DNA of 12,546 nt from Flavobacteriaceae bacterium. GTDB taxonomy: Bacteria > Bacteroidota > Bacteroidia > Flavobacteriales > Flavobacteriaceae. A model generated the notes under the pieces. The model was not told where the DNA came from, did no database searches, and saw nothing but the letters and a program-made list of their open reading frames with translations. A program made the translations under genes and the position numbers. Below, piece by piece: positions 5,796 through 12,546 of this stretch. The number at the start of each line of letters is the position of its first letter. The first letter of the stretch is position 1. The stretch spans positions 1 to 12,546 of the forward strand of contig JAUWLK010000054.1 of the NCBI GenBank assembly GCA_030613745.1, read 5' to 3'.

Positions 5796-6668
5796 ATGAA
5801 AAATAAAAGATTTCGTTTAAAGTTTTTTATAACGTTTTTAATTTTAAGTAGTTGTCAATTAATTATTTCTCAGAGAGATTCAATTGTAACAACGAATATT
5901 TATACTCAAATTAAACCACTTCAATTTGGTAATACTTTTCACAGTTATGATGAGAAGAGCATTACTATTGATATTCCTAATTTTTTGAATACTACTGAGT
6001 ACACTAAAAATTATACACAAAAATATTTAGTTTATAATCCTGTTAAAGATCCTAAACGTTTGCTTTATAACACTGGATTATTTGTTGGTGCAGCCATTGC
6101 TTCATTCGGGGTTTTATGGGTTTTACCTGATAGTTTTACCAATTGGAATAAAGACGAAATGTTAGATTATGGTTTGTTAAATAGGTGGAAAGATAATGTA
6201 ACTGCCAGTCCGGTTTGGGATGAAGATACTTTTTTTTTAAATTGGATAATGCACCCATGGTCAGGAGGAGTTTATTATATGAATGCCAGAGGAAGTGGGT
6301 ATAATAAATGGGAATCTTTTGCTTATACAGCGATAATGTCTACTTTTTTTTGGGAATATGGTATTGAGGCTTTTGCCGAAATACCTTCGTGGCAGGATTT
6401 ATTAATTACTCCAATTGTAGGTTCTTTAGTAGGAGAACAATTCTTTAGATGGAAAGGAAAAATAATCCGAAATAAAAGAAAGGTTCTAAATTCAAGATTT
6501 TTAGGAGGAACATCCTTGTTTTTAATGGATCCTTTTAATCAAATACTAGATGGTTTGGGGTATAAGACTAAAAATAAAATACAAACATATTCAGCAATAG
6601 CTCCAATTGATTATGATTTTACAATAAATAAAACAATTTGGGGATTACAGGTAGTAATGCGGTTTTGA
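5796..6668 (+). CDS. DUF3943 domain-containing exported protein
   Basis: 290 residues from ATG 5796. A TTG nine bases upstream in frame is rejected because it lies inside the promoter element. The N-terminus MKNKRFRLKFFITFLILSSC is a signal peptide; LSSC could be a lipobox, but the hydrophobic stretch continues to IISQ, so plain signal-peptidase I cleavage is equally possible. The DUF3943 core spans about 85-215: DEDTFFLNWIMHPWSGGVYY, NARGSGYNKWESFAYTAIMS, FFWEYGIEAFAEIPSWQDLL and TPIVGSLVGEQFF, with conserved His-Pro, Trp-Glu and Gly-Glu positions and some hydrophobic, membrane-like segments. It ends in VVMRF, an aromatic C-terminus of the sort seen in outer-membrane barrels. Family function is unknown; an envelope location is inferred. 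It converges on the CotH gene with only 21 bases between stop codons and no obvious terminator. Confidence 0.87.
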   Translation: MKNKRFRLKFFITFLILSSCQLIISQRDSIVTTNIYTQIKPLQFGNTFHSYDEKSITIDIPNFLNTTEYTKNYTQKYLVYNPVKDPKRLLYNTGLFVGAAIASFGVLWVLPDSFTNWNKDEMLDYGLLNRWKDNVTASPVWDEDTFFLNWIMHPWSGGVYYMNARGSGYNKWESFAYTAIMSTFFWEYGIEAFAEIPSWQDLLITPIVGSLVGEQFFRWKGKIIRNKRKVLNSRFLGGTSLFLMDPFNQILDGLGYKTKNKIQTYSAIAPIDYDFTINKTIWGLQVVMRF

Positions 6669-6689
6669 CTATGTTTTACATTTTTCTAA

Positions 6690-8090
6690 TTAAAGTGAAT
6701 TGATAGCGTCATCCATCCAGGACAATCTATCTTTAGTCCAATTTTTTAAATAATTATTTTCCTCTGCATAAGTGTTTCCTACAAAATTATTAGGCCAAAG
6801 GTAGTTACCTAAAATATTCCAGGTTTTGAAATTTTCATCTATAGCTCCTGCTTTTTTCAAAGTATTTGTATAATTGTCAATTTTAGCAATGATAGATGCT
6901 TCTGAAAAAGTTCCTCCTCTAAGTATACTCCATCTCTCTTTTAATTGTGATACAAAAGCAGGGTCTTGCAATAATCTATCCCACCAAAAAGGGACCTGCC
7001 AAAAATCACCAGGACATCTTTCATTAAATTTATAAGCCCATACATTAGTATCACCACCACCACAATAATCGGCATTTCCAAAAGCCAGATTAAAATCCCA
7101 AATAGGCCCCATTTTTAATTTTTCATTCTTATCCTTATGCATAAATGTACTTAATCGGTATCCATCTACATTATTTGAAAGTTCGTTCAATAAAAAGAAA
7201 TCAATAAAGCTAGATACATCTATATAAGTTGCATAACCAAGATCGATATCAGTAAAATTATCAGATGCCAATGCATCTTCAAAATCAGCTAGGTAAGTAG
7301 ATATGTAGGCTTTTTGTTGTATTGTGATATCTTCAGCATCTGGGTACTCATACATAAAATTTATTTTTTGCCCAGAAGATGCATTGAGCGGAGCATATTG
7401 TGATGTAAAAGAATTGAGTTCATTATAACCATCACCTAAGTTAGTTCCAGCTGTTTTATCTATTTTTAATATATAACCCCCTGTTAAATCTTCTCCAGAA
7501 TTTTCATCACCTTTTAATTTATTGATATCTATTCGTTCATTATCTCTTTTTAATTTTTCCATAAAAACATAAACTCCTTGATATTTATTATTTAAGGTAA
7601 GTTCTACAAAGATACTTCGGCTTGCATATCTTTCAATATCACGTGATAAATCATAGATTAATATATTTCTCATAAGTGATTTATCACTATATGGGCCATA
7701 TAAAATCCAGTCTTCTTCTTCGGGAAATCCAAGTAATGAAACATCAATATCTTCATTGTTTACATCTCTTGTTTCTAATCCATAAGATTTTTTAGGAAAA
7801 GATTGTGAAGATGCTCCTCTAAATTCAATGCCGATATACCCTTCAAAAGAAATTTTACCTGCTTTTGAAATAGTTATTTGAGCAATTATCTTGGGTTCGT
7901 CAACAATATTACCACCATTAGTGTTAACAATAATTTGTGGCAATTGATCTTCAAGCTTTATTATAGGATCTTCCTGTTCCTCCTCATGATCAATAACATC
8001 ATCACTACTGCAACTTGAATTTATAAAAATAAATAAAGAAAAAATATAAAAGAAATAGAAAAAACGATTGGTAGTAAAATGAATCTTCAT
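6690..8090 (-). CDS. CotH-family (atypical protein kinase-like) surface lipoprotein
   Basis: 466 residues from ATG 8088-8090. The frame is open to 8135, but TAATTTTG at 8112-8119 would lie inside such a longer gene. The signal peptide ends INSSC, lipid Cys27, followed by SSDD, which resembles the Bacteroidota lipoprotein surface-export signal (Cys plus early acidic residues); an acidic linker follows (to about 42). The CotH domain covers about 80-370: IEFRGASSQSFPKKSYGLE (88-106), YGPYSDKSLMRN (131-142), EKLKRDNERI (178-187), GGYILKIDK (204-212), NELSNNVDGYRLSTFMHKD (302-320, with Asp309 a candidate catalytic residue) and GPIWDFNLAFGN (328-339, with DFG-like Asp332). Cys343 and Cys359 may form a disulfide. 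CotH in Bacillus spores is an ATP-dependent protein kinase; substrate and activity here, outside the cell, are unknown. Family and location are well supported. Confidence 0.9.
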   Translation of the reverse strand: MKIHFTTNRFFYFFYIFSLFIFINSSCSSDDVIDHEEEQEDPIIKLEDQLPQIIVNTNGGNIVDEPKIIAQITISKAGKISFEGYIGIEFRGASSQSFPKKSYGLETRDVNNEDIDVSLLGFPEEEDWILYGPYSDKSLMRNILIYDLSRDIERYASRSIFVELTLNNKYQGVYVFMEKLKRDNERIDINKLKGDENSGEDLTGGYILKIDKTAGTNLGDGYNELNSFTSQYAPLNASSGQKINFMYEYPDAEDITIQQKAYISTYLADFEDALASDNFTDIDLGYATYIDVSSFIDFFLLNELSNNVDGYRLSTFMHKDKNEKLKMGPIWDFNLAFGNADYCGGGDTNVWAYKFNERCPGDFWQVPFWWDRLLQDPAFVSQLKERWSILRGGTFSEASIIAKIDNYTNTLKKAGAIDENFKTWNILGNYLWPNNFVGNTYAEENNYLKNWTKDRLSWMDDAINSL

Positions 8091-8111
8091 AGTAATTATC
8101 TTTTTGAAATT

Positions 8112-8119
8112 CAAAATTA
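8112..8119 (-). promoter_or_regulatory. Candidate -7 element of the CotH gene
   Basis: The minus strand reads TAATTTTG, matching TAnnTTTG, with 21 bases to the ATG at 8090. No clear -33 TTG is seen. It supports the shorter protein start. Confidence 0.5.
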
Positions 8120-8221
8120 AATAAAAAAACGTCATCTTGAAAATTTTTGAACTTTTATCACTAATAAAAGATTAATTTTATATGATAAAACATACTATTG
8201 AATTAAAAATATTAATGAGAA

Positions 8222-8255
8222 TTTGTAAGAGCTTCTATTATTTTATGTATGTTTA
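8222..8255 (+). promoter_or_regulatory. Possible promoter of the Na+/phosphate symporter gene
   Basis: TTTG at 8222-8225 and TATGTTTA at 8248-8255 (one mismatch to TAnnTTTG) are separated by 22 bases, within the usual spacing. The element ends next to an ATG at 8257, which favours the second in-frame ATG at 8275 as the true start. Confidence 0.35.
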
Positions 8256-8274
8256 AATGTTTTTTAAAAATAAT

Positions 8275-10035
8275 ATGGTTAAAAAGTCATTTTTTTTATC
8301 AATTTTAATTGTATTGGCAGTAGCTTTATTTTTAAATCCTAATTTTAAAACAATAGCTGCGGGTGTTTCTATATTGCTTTTTGGCATGATAATGCTTGAA
8401 GAAGGGTTTCGATTTTTTACTAAAGGACCTCTTCAAAATATTTTAAAAAAAGCAACTGATAAGTTATACAAAAGCATAGGGATTGGTGCTATAGTTACAG
8501 CTTTAATTCAATCAAGTTCATTAGTATCTGTTATAACAATTTCTTTTATTAGTGCAGGTTTAATTAGTTTGGCGGGAGGTATAGGCTTAATATTTGGTGC
8601 AAATATAGGAACAACTGCTACTGCATGGTTGGTAGCAGGTTTTGGTTTAAAAATAAAGATATCAATATTAGCAATGCCAATGCTAATATTTGGAATTATT
8701 TTTTCATTTCAAAAAAAGCTTACTTTAAAAGGAATTGGAAACGTTTTAGCAGGATTGGGATTTTTCTTTTTAGGAATTCATTACATGAAAGAAGGATTTG
8801 ATGTTTTTAAAGAGTATATAGATCTTACTCAATATGCAATCCCTGGGTTTTTAGGAGTATTAGTTTATACAGTTTTAGGAATAGTTATAACAACAATTCT
8901 TCAATCAAGTAGTGCTACTTTAGCTTTAATTTTGACAGCATTGGCAGCTGGACAAATAGAATATGAAAATGCTTTAGCTCTAGCAATAGGAGCCAATGTT
9001 GGTACTACTATTACTGCAATATTAGGATCTATTAGTTCAAATGTTTCAGGGAAAAGATTGGCAGGAGCACATTTAATTTTCAATGTAGTTACAGGAATTG
9101 TAGCCTTAGTATTGATTTATCCACTTGCTAATTTTGTAAATTATTTATCCAGTTTATTTGGTTTTTTAACTACCGATTACACTTTAAAATTAGCATTGTT
9201 TCATACTATTTTTAATATTTTAGGCGTAATGATAATGATTCCTTTTATAGGTAAATTAGAAGCATTTTTATTGCGTTATTTCAAAGAAAGAGTTGATAAA
9301 GATATTGATGAACCTAAATACCTTAACGAAGCGGTTTTAGAAGTACCAAGTTCAGTTGTTTTTTCTTTAGTGAATGAAACAAAATATTTATTTAAAAATG
9401 CAATATTTGAAATTGTAGCCCATGCATTAAATATTCACAGAGAGGATATTAAATCAGATAAAAAAATTAAAAAAGTTGTTAAAAAATCTACTGAGGACAT
9501 GCATGTTGATGTTAAAAGTTTATACTATAAAAAAGTTAAAACAATTTATGGTGAAATAATAAATTACGCTATAAGAGCACAAAGCACATTACAATTAACA
9601 GAAAATCAAAATTATAAAATAACTGACATAAAGATTGCAAATCGCAAAATGGTAGAAATTATAAGAGATGTAAAGGAATTAGGCAAAAATGTTTCCTTTT
9701 ATTTAAACTCTGAAAATGAATATATAAGTAAAGAATACGATAAGTTTAGAAAAAAAGTTGTGAAAGTATTACGTGTTATCTATTTGTTTAGAACTCAAGA
9801 AGATAAAGAAAAATATTATGTCAATCTTATAGAACTCAAAAACGAGGCAAAAAAAGAAATCCATAGAAGTAATAAATCTATCAATAAATTAATTAGAGAT
9901 AATCTAATTACAGTAAATATGGCTTCTTCATTAGTAAATGATAATGATAATGTAAATGATATGATAAAAAAATTAATATCAGTTGCTGAACTTTTATATC
10001 TTGAAAAAGACCCATTGTTAGATAATGATGATTAG
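8275..10035 (+). CDS. Na+/phosphate symporter (NptA/PF02690 family) with C-terminal PhoU-like domain
   Basis: 586 residues from ATG 8275; an in-frame ATG at 8257 would add six (MFFKNN). The inner start is preferred from the family-like MxKK beginning and the candidate promoter. The membrane part (about 5-340) has roughly nine hydrophobic segments and the family's internal duplication: IQSSSLVSVITISFISAGL (79-97) with FGANIGTTATAWL (107-119), and LQSSSATLALILTALAAGQ (209-227) with IGANVGTTITAIL (238-250). The paired QSSS motifs form the sodium and phosphate sites. The cytoplasmic part (about 350-586) is charged, helical and PhoU-like. It would import inorganic phosphate with sodium across the inner membrane. 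Related proteins from other bacteria sometimes act as exporters, so direction is inferred. It stands alone, with no pst or phoBR genes nearby, divergent from CotH and convergent with carB. Confidence 0.92.
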   Translation: MVKKSFFLSILIVLAVALFLNPNFKTIAAGVSILLFGMIMLEEGFRFFTKGPLQNILKKATDKLYKSIGIGAIVTALIQSSSLVSVITISFISAGLISLAGGIGLIFGANIGTTATAWLVAGFGLKIKISILAMPMLIFGIIFSFQKKLTLKGIGNVLAGLGFFFLGIHYMKEGFDVFKEYIDLTQYAIPGFLGVLVYTVLGIVITTILQSSSATLALILTALAAGQIEYENALALAIGANVGTTITAILGSISSNVSGKRLAGAHLIFNVVTGIVALVLIYPLANFVNYLSSLFGFLTTDYTLKLALFHTIFNILGVMIMIPFIGKLEAFLLRYFKERVDKDIDEPKYLNEAVLEVPSSVVFSLVNETKYLFKNAIFEIVAHALNIHREDIKSDKKIKKVVKKSTEDMHVDVKSLYYKKVKTIYGEIINYAIRAQSTLQLTENQNYKITDIKIANRKMVEIIRDVKELGKNVSFYLNSENEYISKEYDKFRKKVVKVLRVIYLFRTQEDKEKYYVNLIELKNEAKKEIHRSNKSINKLIRDNLITVNMASSLVNDNDNVNDMIKKLISVAELLYLEKDPLLDNDD

Positions 10036-10061
10036 AATTCAGATATTAAAAACAATCCATA

Positions 10062-10084
10062 GAGTAAATCTATTTTATTTACTC
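10062..10084 (-). terminator. Weak hairpin overlapping the carB stop codon
   Basis: GAGTAAAT (10062-10069) and ATTTACTC (10077-10084) form an 8-bp stem with a 7-base loop. On the minus strand a short run of five T follows about nine bases later. It has low G+C and overlaps the last carB codons, so it is at best a weak terminator in the 39-base convergent gap. Confidence 0.3.
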
Positions 10085-12546
10085 AAATACATCTTACGTC
10101 TAGAATATAATTCATAAAACTGATCGTCTTTTAAACTATCGATAAATAAAATACTTTCACCGGTTGATTTCATTTCCGGACCTAAATTTTTGTTTACATT
10201 AGGAAATTTATCAAATGAAAATACTGGTTGTTTGATAGCAAATCCTTTTAATTTTGGGTTAAAATTAAAATCGGTAACTTTCTTTTCACCTAGCATAACT
10301 TTAGTGGCATAATTTACATATGGTTCATTATAAGCTTTAGAAATAAAAGGAACTGTTCTTGATGCTCTTGGATTTGCTTCAATAATAAATACTGTATCAT
10401 CTTTAATGGCAAATTGTATGTTTATTAATCCTACAGTTTTTAATGCTAAAGCAATTTTTTTGGTATGATCTTTAATTTGTTGCATAACAAACGGACCTAA
10501 ATTAAATGGAGGTAGCGTAGCATTTGAATCACCAGAATGCACACCACAAGGTTCTATATGTTCCATTATACCGATAATGTAAACATTTTCACCATCACAA
10601 ATGGCATCAGCTTCAGCTTCAATAGCACCATCTAGATAGTGATCGAGTAATAAAACATTGTTAGGAATTTTTCTTAAAACATCAATTACGTGATCTTCTA
10701 ATTCTTTTTTATTGATAACAATTTTCATTCCTTGTCCACCAAGAACATAACTTGGTCTTACTAATAGTGGAAAATCCAATTTATCTGCAACACTATCAGC
10801 CTCTTCAGCTGTTGTTGCTGTACCAAATTGAGGAAAAGGAATATCTAATTGGGTAAGTAATTCAGAAAAAAGTCCTCTATCTTCTGCTAAATCAAGAGCT
10901 TCAAAACTTGTTCCTATAATTTTTACACCATACTTACTTAATTTTTCAGATATTTTCAAAGCAGTTTGACCACCTAGTTGCACAATAACACCTTCGGGTT
11001 TTTCTAATTGGATAATATCCCAAATATGTTCCCAAAAAACAGGTTCGAAATATAATTTATCGGCTATATCAAAATCAGTAGAAACTGTTTCAGGATTGCA
11101 ATTGATCATAATTGTTTCATAACCACATTCTTTTGCTGCTAAGACACCGTGTACACAACAATAATCAAATTCAATTCCTTGCCCGATTCTATTAGGCCCA
11201 GAACCTAAAACTATAATTTTTTTCTTTTTGCTTACCAGACTTTCATTTTCTGAATAAGAAACTCCATTGACAATCATTTCACTTTCAAAAGTTGAATAAT
11301 AATATGGAGTCTCAGCTTTAAATTCGGCAGCACAAGTATCAACTATTTTGTATACTCTATTGATATTTAGCTCTTTACGTTTTTTATGTACTTCGCTTTC
11401 CCAACAGCCTAACATATGAGCAATTTGCCTGTCGGCAAATCCTTTTTGTTTGGCTTCAAGCAATAATGATTTGGGTAATGATTCCAAAGATTTATAGGAT
11501 GAAATTTCTTTTTCAAGAATATTTAAAGCTTCATATTCTTTTAAAAACCACATATCAATTTTTGTGATCTCATGAATTCTGTTTAAAGGAATTCCCATTT
11601 GAATGGCATCATATATCACAAAAACTCTATCCCAGCTTGGGTATTTTAACTTCTCTAAAACCTTATCGTATTCTTTGATTCCTTTGCCATCAGCACCAAT
11701 TCCGTTTCTACTAACTTCAAGTGATTGTGTAGCTTTGTGTAATGCTTCCTGAAAAGAACGGCCTATACCCATTACTTCACCTACAGATTTCATTTGTAAA
11801 CCAATTGTTCTTTCAGCCCCTTCAAATTTATCAAAGTTCCAACGTGGGATTTTTACAATAACATAATCTAAAGTTGGTTCAAATAGGGCAGAAGTATTTT
11901 TTGTTATTTGATTTTCTAACTCATCTAAATGGTAACCAATAGCTAATTTAGAAGCAATTTTTGCAATTGGGTAACCTGTTGCTTTTGATGCTAAAGCAGA
12001 TGAACGTGAAACACGAGGGTTAATTTCAATAGCAATGAGATCTTCTTTTTTATCTGGACTCATGGCAAATTGAACGTTACATCCTCCAGCAAAATCTCCA
12101 ATAGATCGCATCATTTTAATTGCCATATCACGCATTCTTTGATAAGCTGTATCACTTAATGTCATTGCTGGTGCTACTGTAATTGAGTCTCCTGTATGAA
12201 TACCCATTGGATCCATATTTTCAATGGTACAAATAATTACAACATTATCATTCTTATCGCGTAGTAATTCTAATTCAAATTCTTTCCATCCAAGTAAAGC
12301 TTTATCAATCAATACCTCATGTATTGGAGATGCTTCTAAACCACGTTGTAATAATTCATCAAATTGTTCTTTTTTATAAACAATTGAAGCTCCTGATCCA
12401 CCCATAGTAAAATAAGGTCTGATAACAAATGGAAACCCATATTCTTGAGCAATTTCTTTACCTTTTAAAAATGAAGTGGCAGTTTGTGAAGGTGCTTGAG
12501 GAATACCAATTTTATTCATTAAAACACGGAACTTTTCTCTATCTTC
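10075..12546 (-). CDS. carB: Carbamoyl-phosphate synthase large subunit, C-terminal 823 residues (5' end off the window)
   Basis: The frame is open to the right edge; nine residues (EDREKFRVL) precede the first internal ATG and match CarB, so that Met is not the start. About 125 N-terminal residues are missing, judged from the E. coli alignment. Numbered from the edge, ATP-grasp domain 1 has FTMGGSGASIVY (46-57), SIENM-like TIENMDPMGIHTGDS (107-121) and IEINPRVSRSSALASKATGY (173-192). The oligomerisation region follows. The second half begins at IIVLGSGPNRIGQGIEFDYC (about 444-463), with LVRPSYVLGGQGMKIV and EANPRASRTVPF in ATP-grasp 2. The protein ends soon after GPEMKSTGE, so the C-terminal MGS-like allosteric domain of E. 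coli CarB is absent. It joins bicarbonate, glutamine-derived ammonia and two ATP into carbamoyl phosphate for pyrimidines and arginine. carA is not in the window. Confidence 0.97.
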   Translation of the reverse strand, partial: EDREKFRVLMNKIGIPQAPSQTATSFLKGKEIAQEYGFPFVIRPYFTMGGSGASIVYKKEQFDELLQRGLEASPIHEVLIDKALLGWKEFELELLRDKNDNVVIICTIENMDPMGIHTGDSITVAPAMTLSDTAYQRMRDMAIKMMRSIGDFAGGCNVQFAMSPDKKEDLIAIEINPRVSRSSALASKATGYPIAKIASKLAIGYHLDELENQITKNTSALFEPTLDYVIVKIPRWNFDKFEGAERTIGLQMKSVGEVMGIGRSFQEALHKATQSLEVSRNGIGADGKGIKEYDKVLEKLKYPSWDRVFVIYDAIQMGIPLNRIHEITKIDMWFLKEYEALNILEKEISSYKSLESLPKSLLLEAKQKGFADRQIAHMLGCWESEVHKKRKELNINRVYKIVDTCAAEFKAETPYYYSTFESEMIVNGVSYSENESLVSKKKKIIVLGSGPNRIGQGIEFDYCCVHGVLAAKECGYETIMINCNPETVSTDFDIADKLYFEPVFWEHIWDIIQLEKPEGVIVQLGGQTALKISEKLSKYGVKIIGTSFEALDLAEDRGLFSELLTQLDIPFPQFGTATTAEEADSVADKLDFPLLVRPSYVLGGQGMKIVINKKELEDHVIDVLRKIPNNVLLLDHYLDGAIEAEADAICDGENVYIIGIMEHIEPCGVHSGDSNATLPPFNLGPFVMQQIKDHTKKIALALKTVGLINIQFAIKDDTVFIIEANPRASRTVPFISKAYNEPYVNYATKVMLGEKKVTDFNFNPKLKGFAIKQPVFSFDKFPNVNKNLGPEMKSTGESILFIDSLKDDQFYELYSRRKMYLSK

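Noticed and set aside
8091..8135. Longer start for the CotH lipoprotein
   Set aside because: It would place 15 residues ahead of a normal lipoprotein signal peptide and include the TAATTTTG promoter element.
8901..9083. Minus-strand open frame inside the phosphate symporter gene
   Set aside because: Covers the conserved second QSSS and GANVGTT motifs of the real gene on the plus strand.

Overview
The window reads as chromosomal DNA of a Bacteroidota bacterium, most likely class Flavobacteriia. The evidence is very low G+C, AT-rich translation starts without Shine-Dalgarno sequences, repeated matches to the Bacteroidota -7 promoter element TAnnTTTG 20-30 bases before start codons, and gene families typical of the group: an Oar-like TonB-dependent receptor with an N-terminal carboxypeptidase-regulatory-like domain, the alternative GlmU-like protein, a CotH surface lipoprotein with a Cys-Ser-Ser-Asp-Asp start, and a CarB without a C-terminal regulatory domain.

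Layout. Positions 1-984 (minus) hold the N-terminal part of an Oar-like TonB-dependent receptor that runs off the left edge. Positions 1016-2225 (minus) are a compact ribosomal operon, rpsF-rpsR-rplI, with its own promoter and a strong intrinsic terminator. The receptor promoter begins where the terminator T-tract ends. Divergent from rpsF is a 156-residue protein that resembles DUF6495 (2272-2742), followed by a short tract of degenerate micro-tandem repeats (2750-2857) and a minus-strand class III-like sirtuin (2927-3607). After a 290-base gap comes a small secreted protein with three acidic repeats (3898-4356), which converges through a bidirectional terminator on a GlmU-like bifunctional protein (4423-5598). 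Next are a DUF3943 envelope protein (5796-6668), a convergent CotH-family lipoprotein (6690-8090), a divergent Na+/phosphate symporter with a PhoU-like tail (8275-10035), and the C-terminal ~87% of CarB, which enters from the right edge on the minus strand (10075-12546).

Apart from the ribosomal operon these look like single-gene transcription units with housekeeping or envelope roles: translation, pyrimidine and arginine precursor synthesis, UDP-GlcNAc supply, phosphate uptake, outer-membrane uptake and secreted proteins. I see no rRNA, tRNA, CRISPR array, insertion sequence, phage gene or defence cassette. I do not find a convincing new multi-gene system. The items most worth a second look are the micro-repeat tract, the triple-repeat acidic protein, the zinc-less sirtuin, the divergent nucleotidyltransferase motif of the GlmU-like protein, a candidate leaderless gene, and the absence of the usual S6:S18 leader motif upstream of rpsF.
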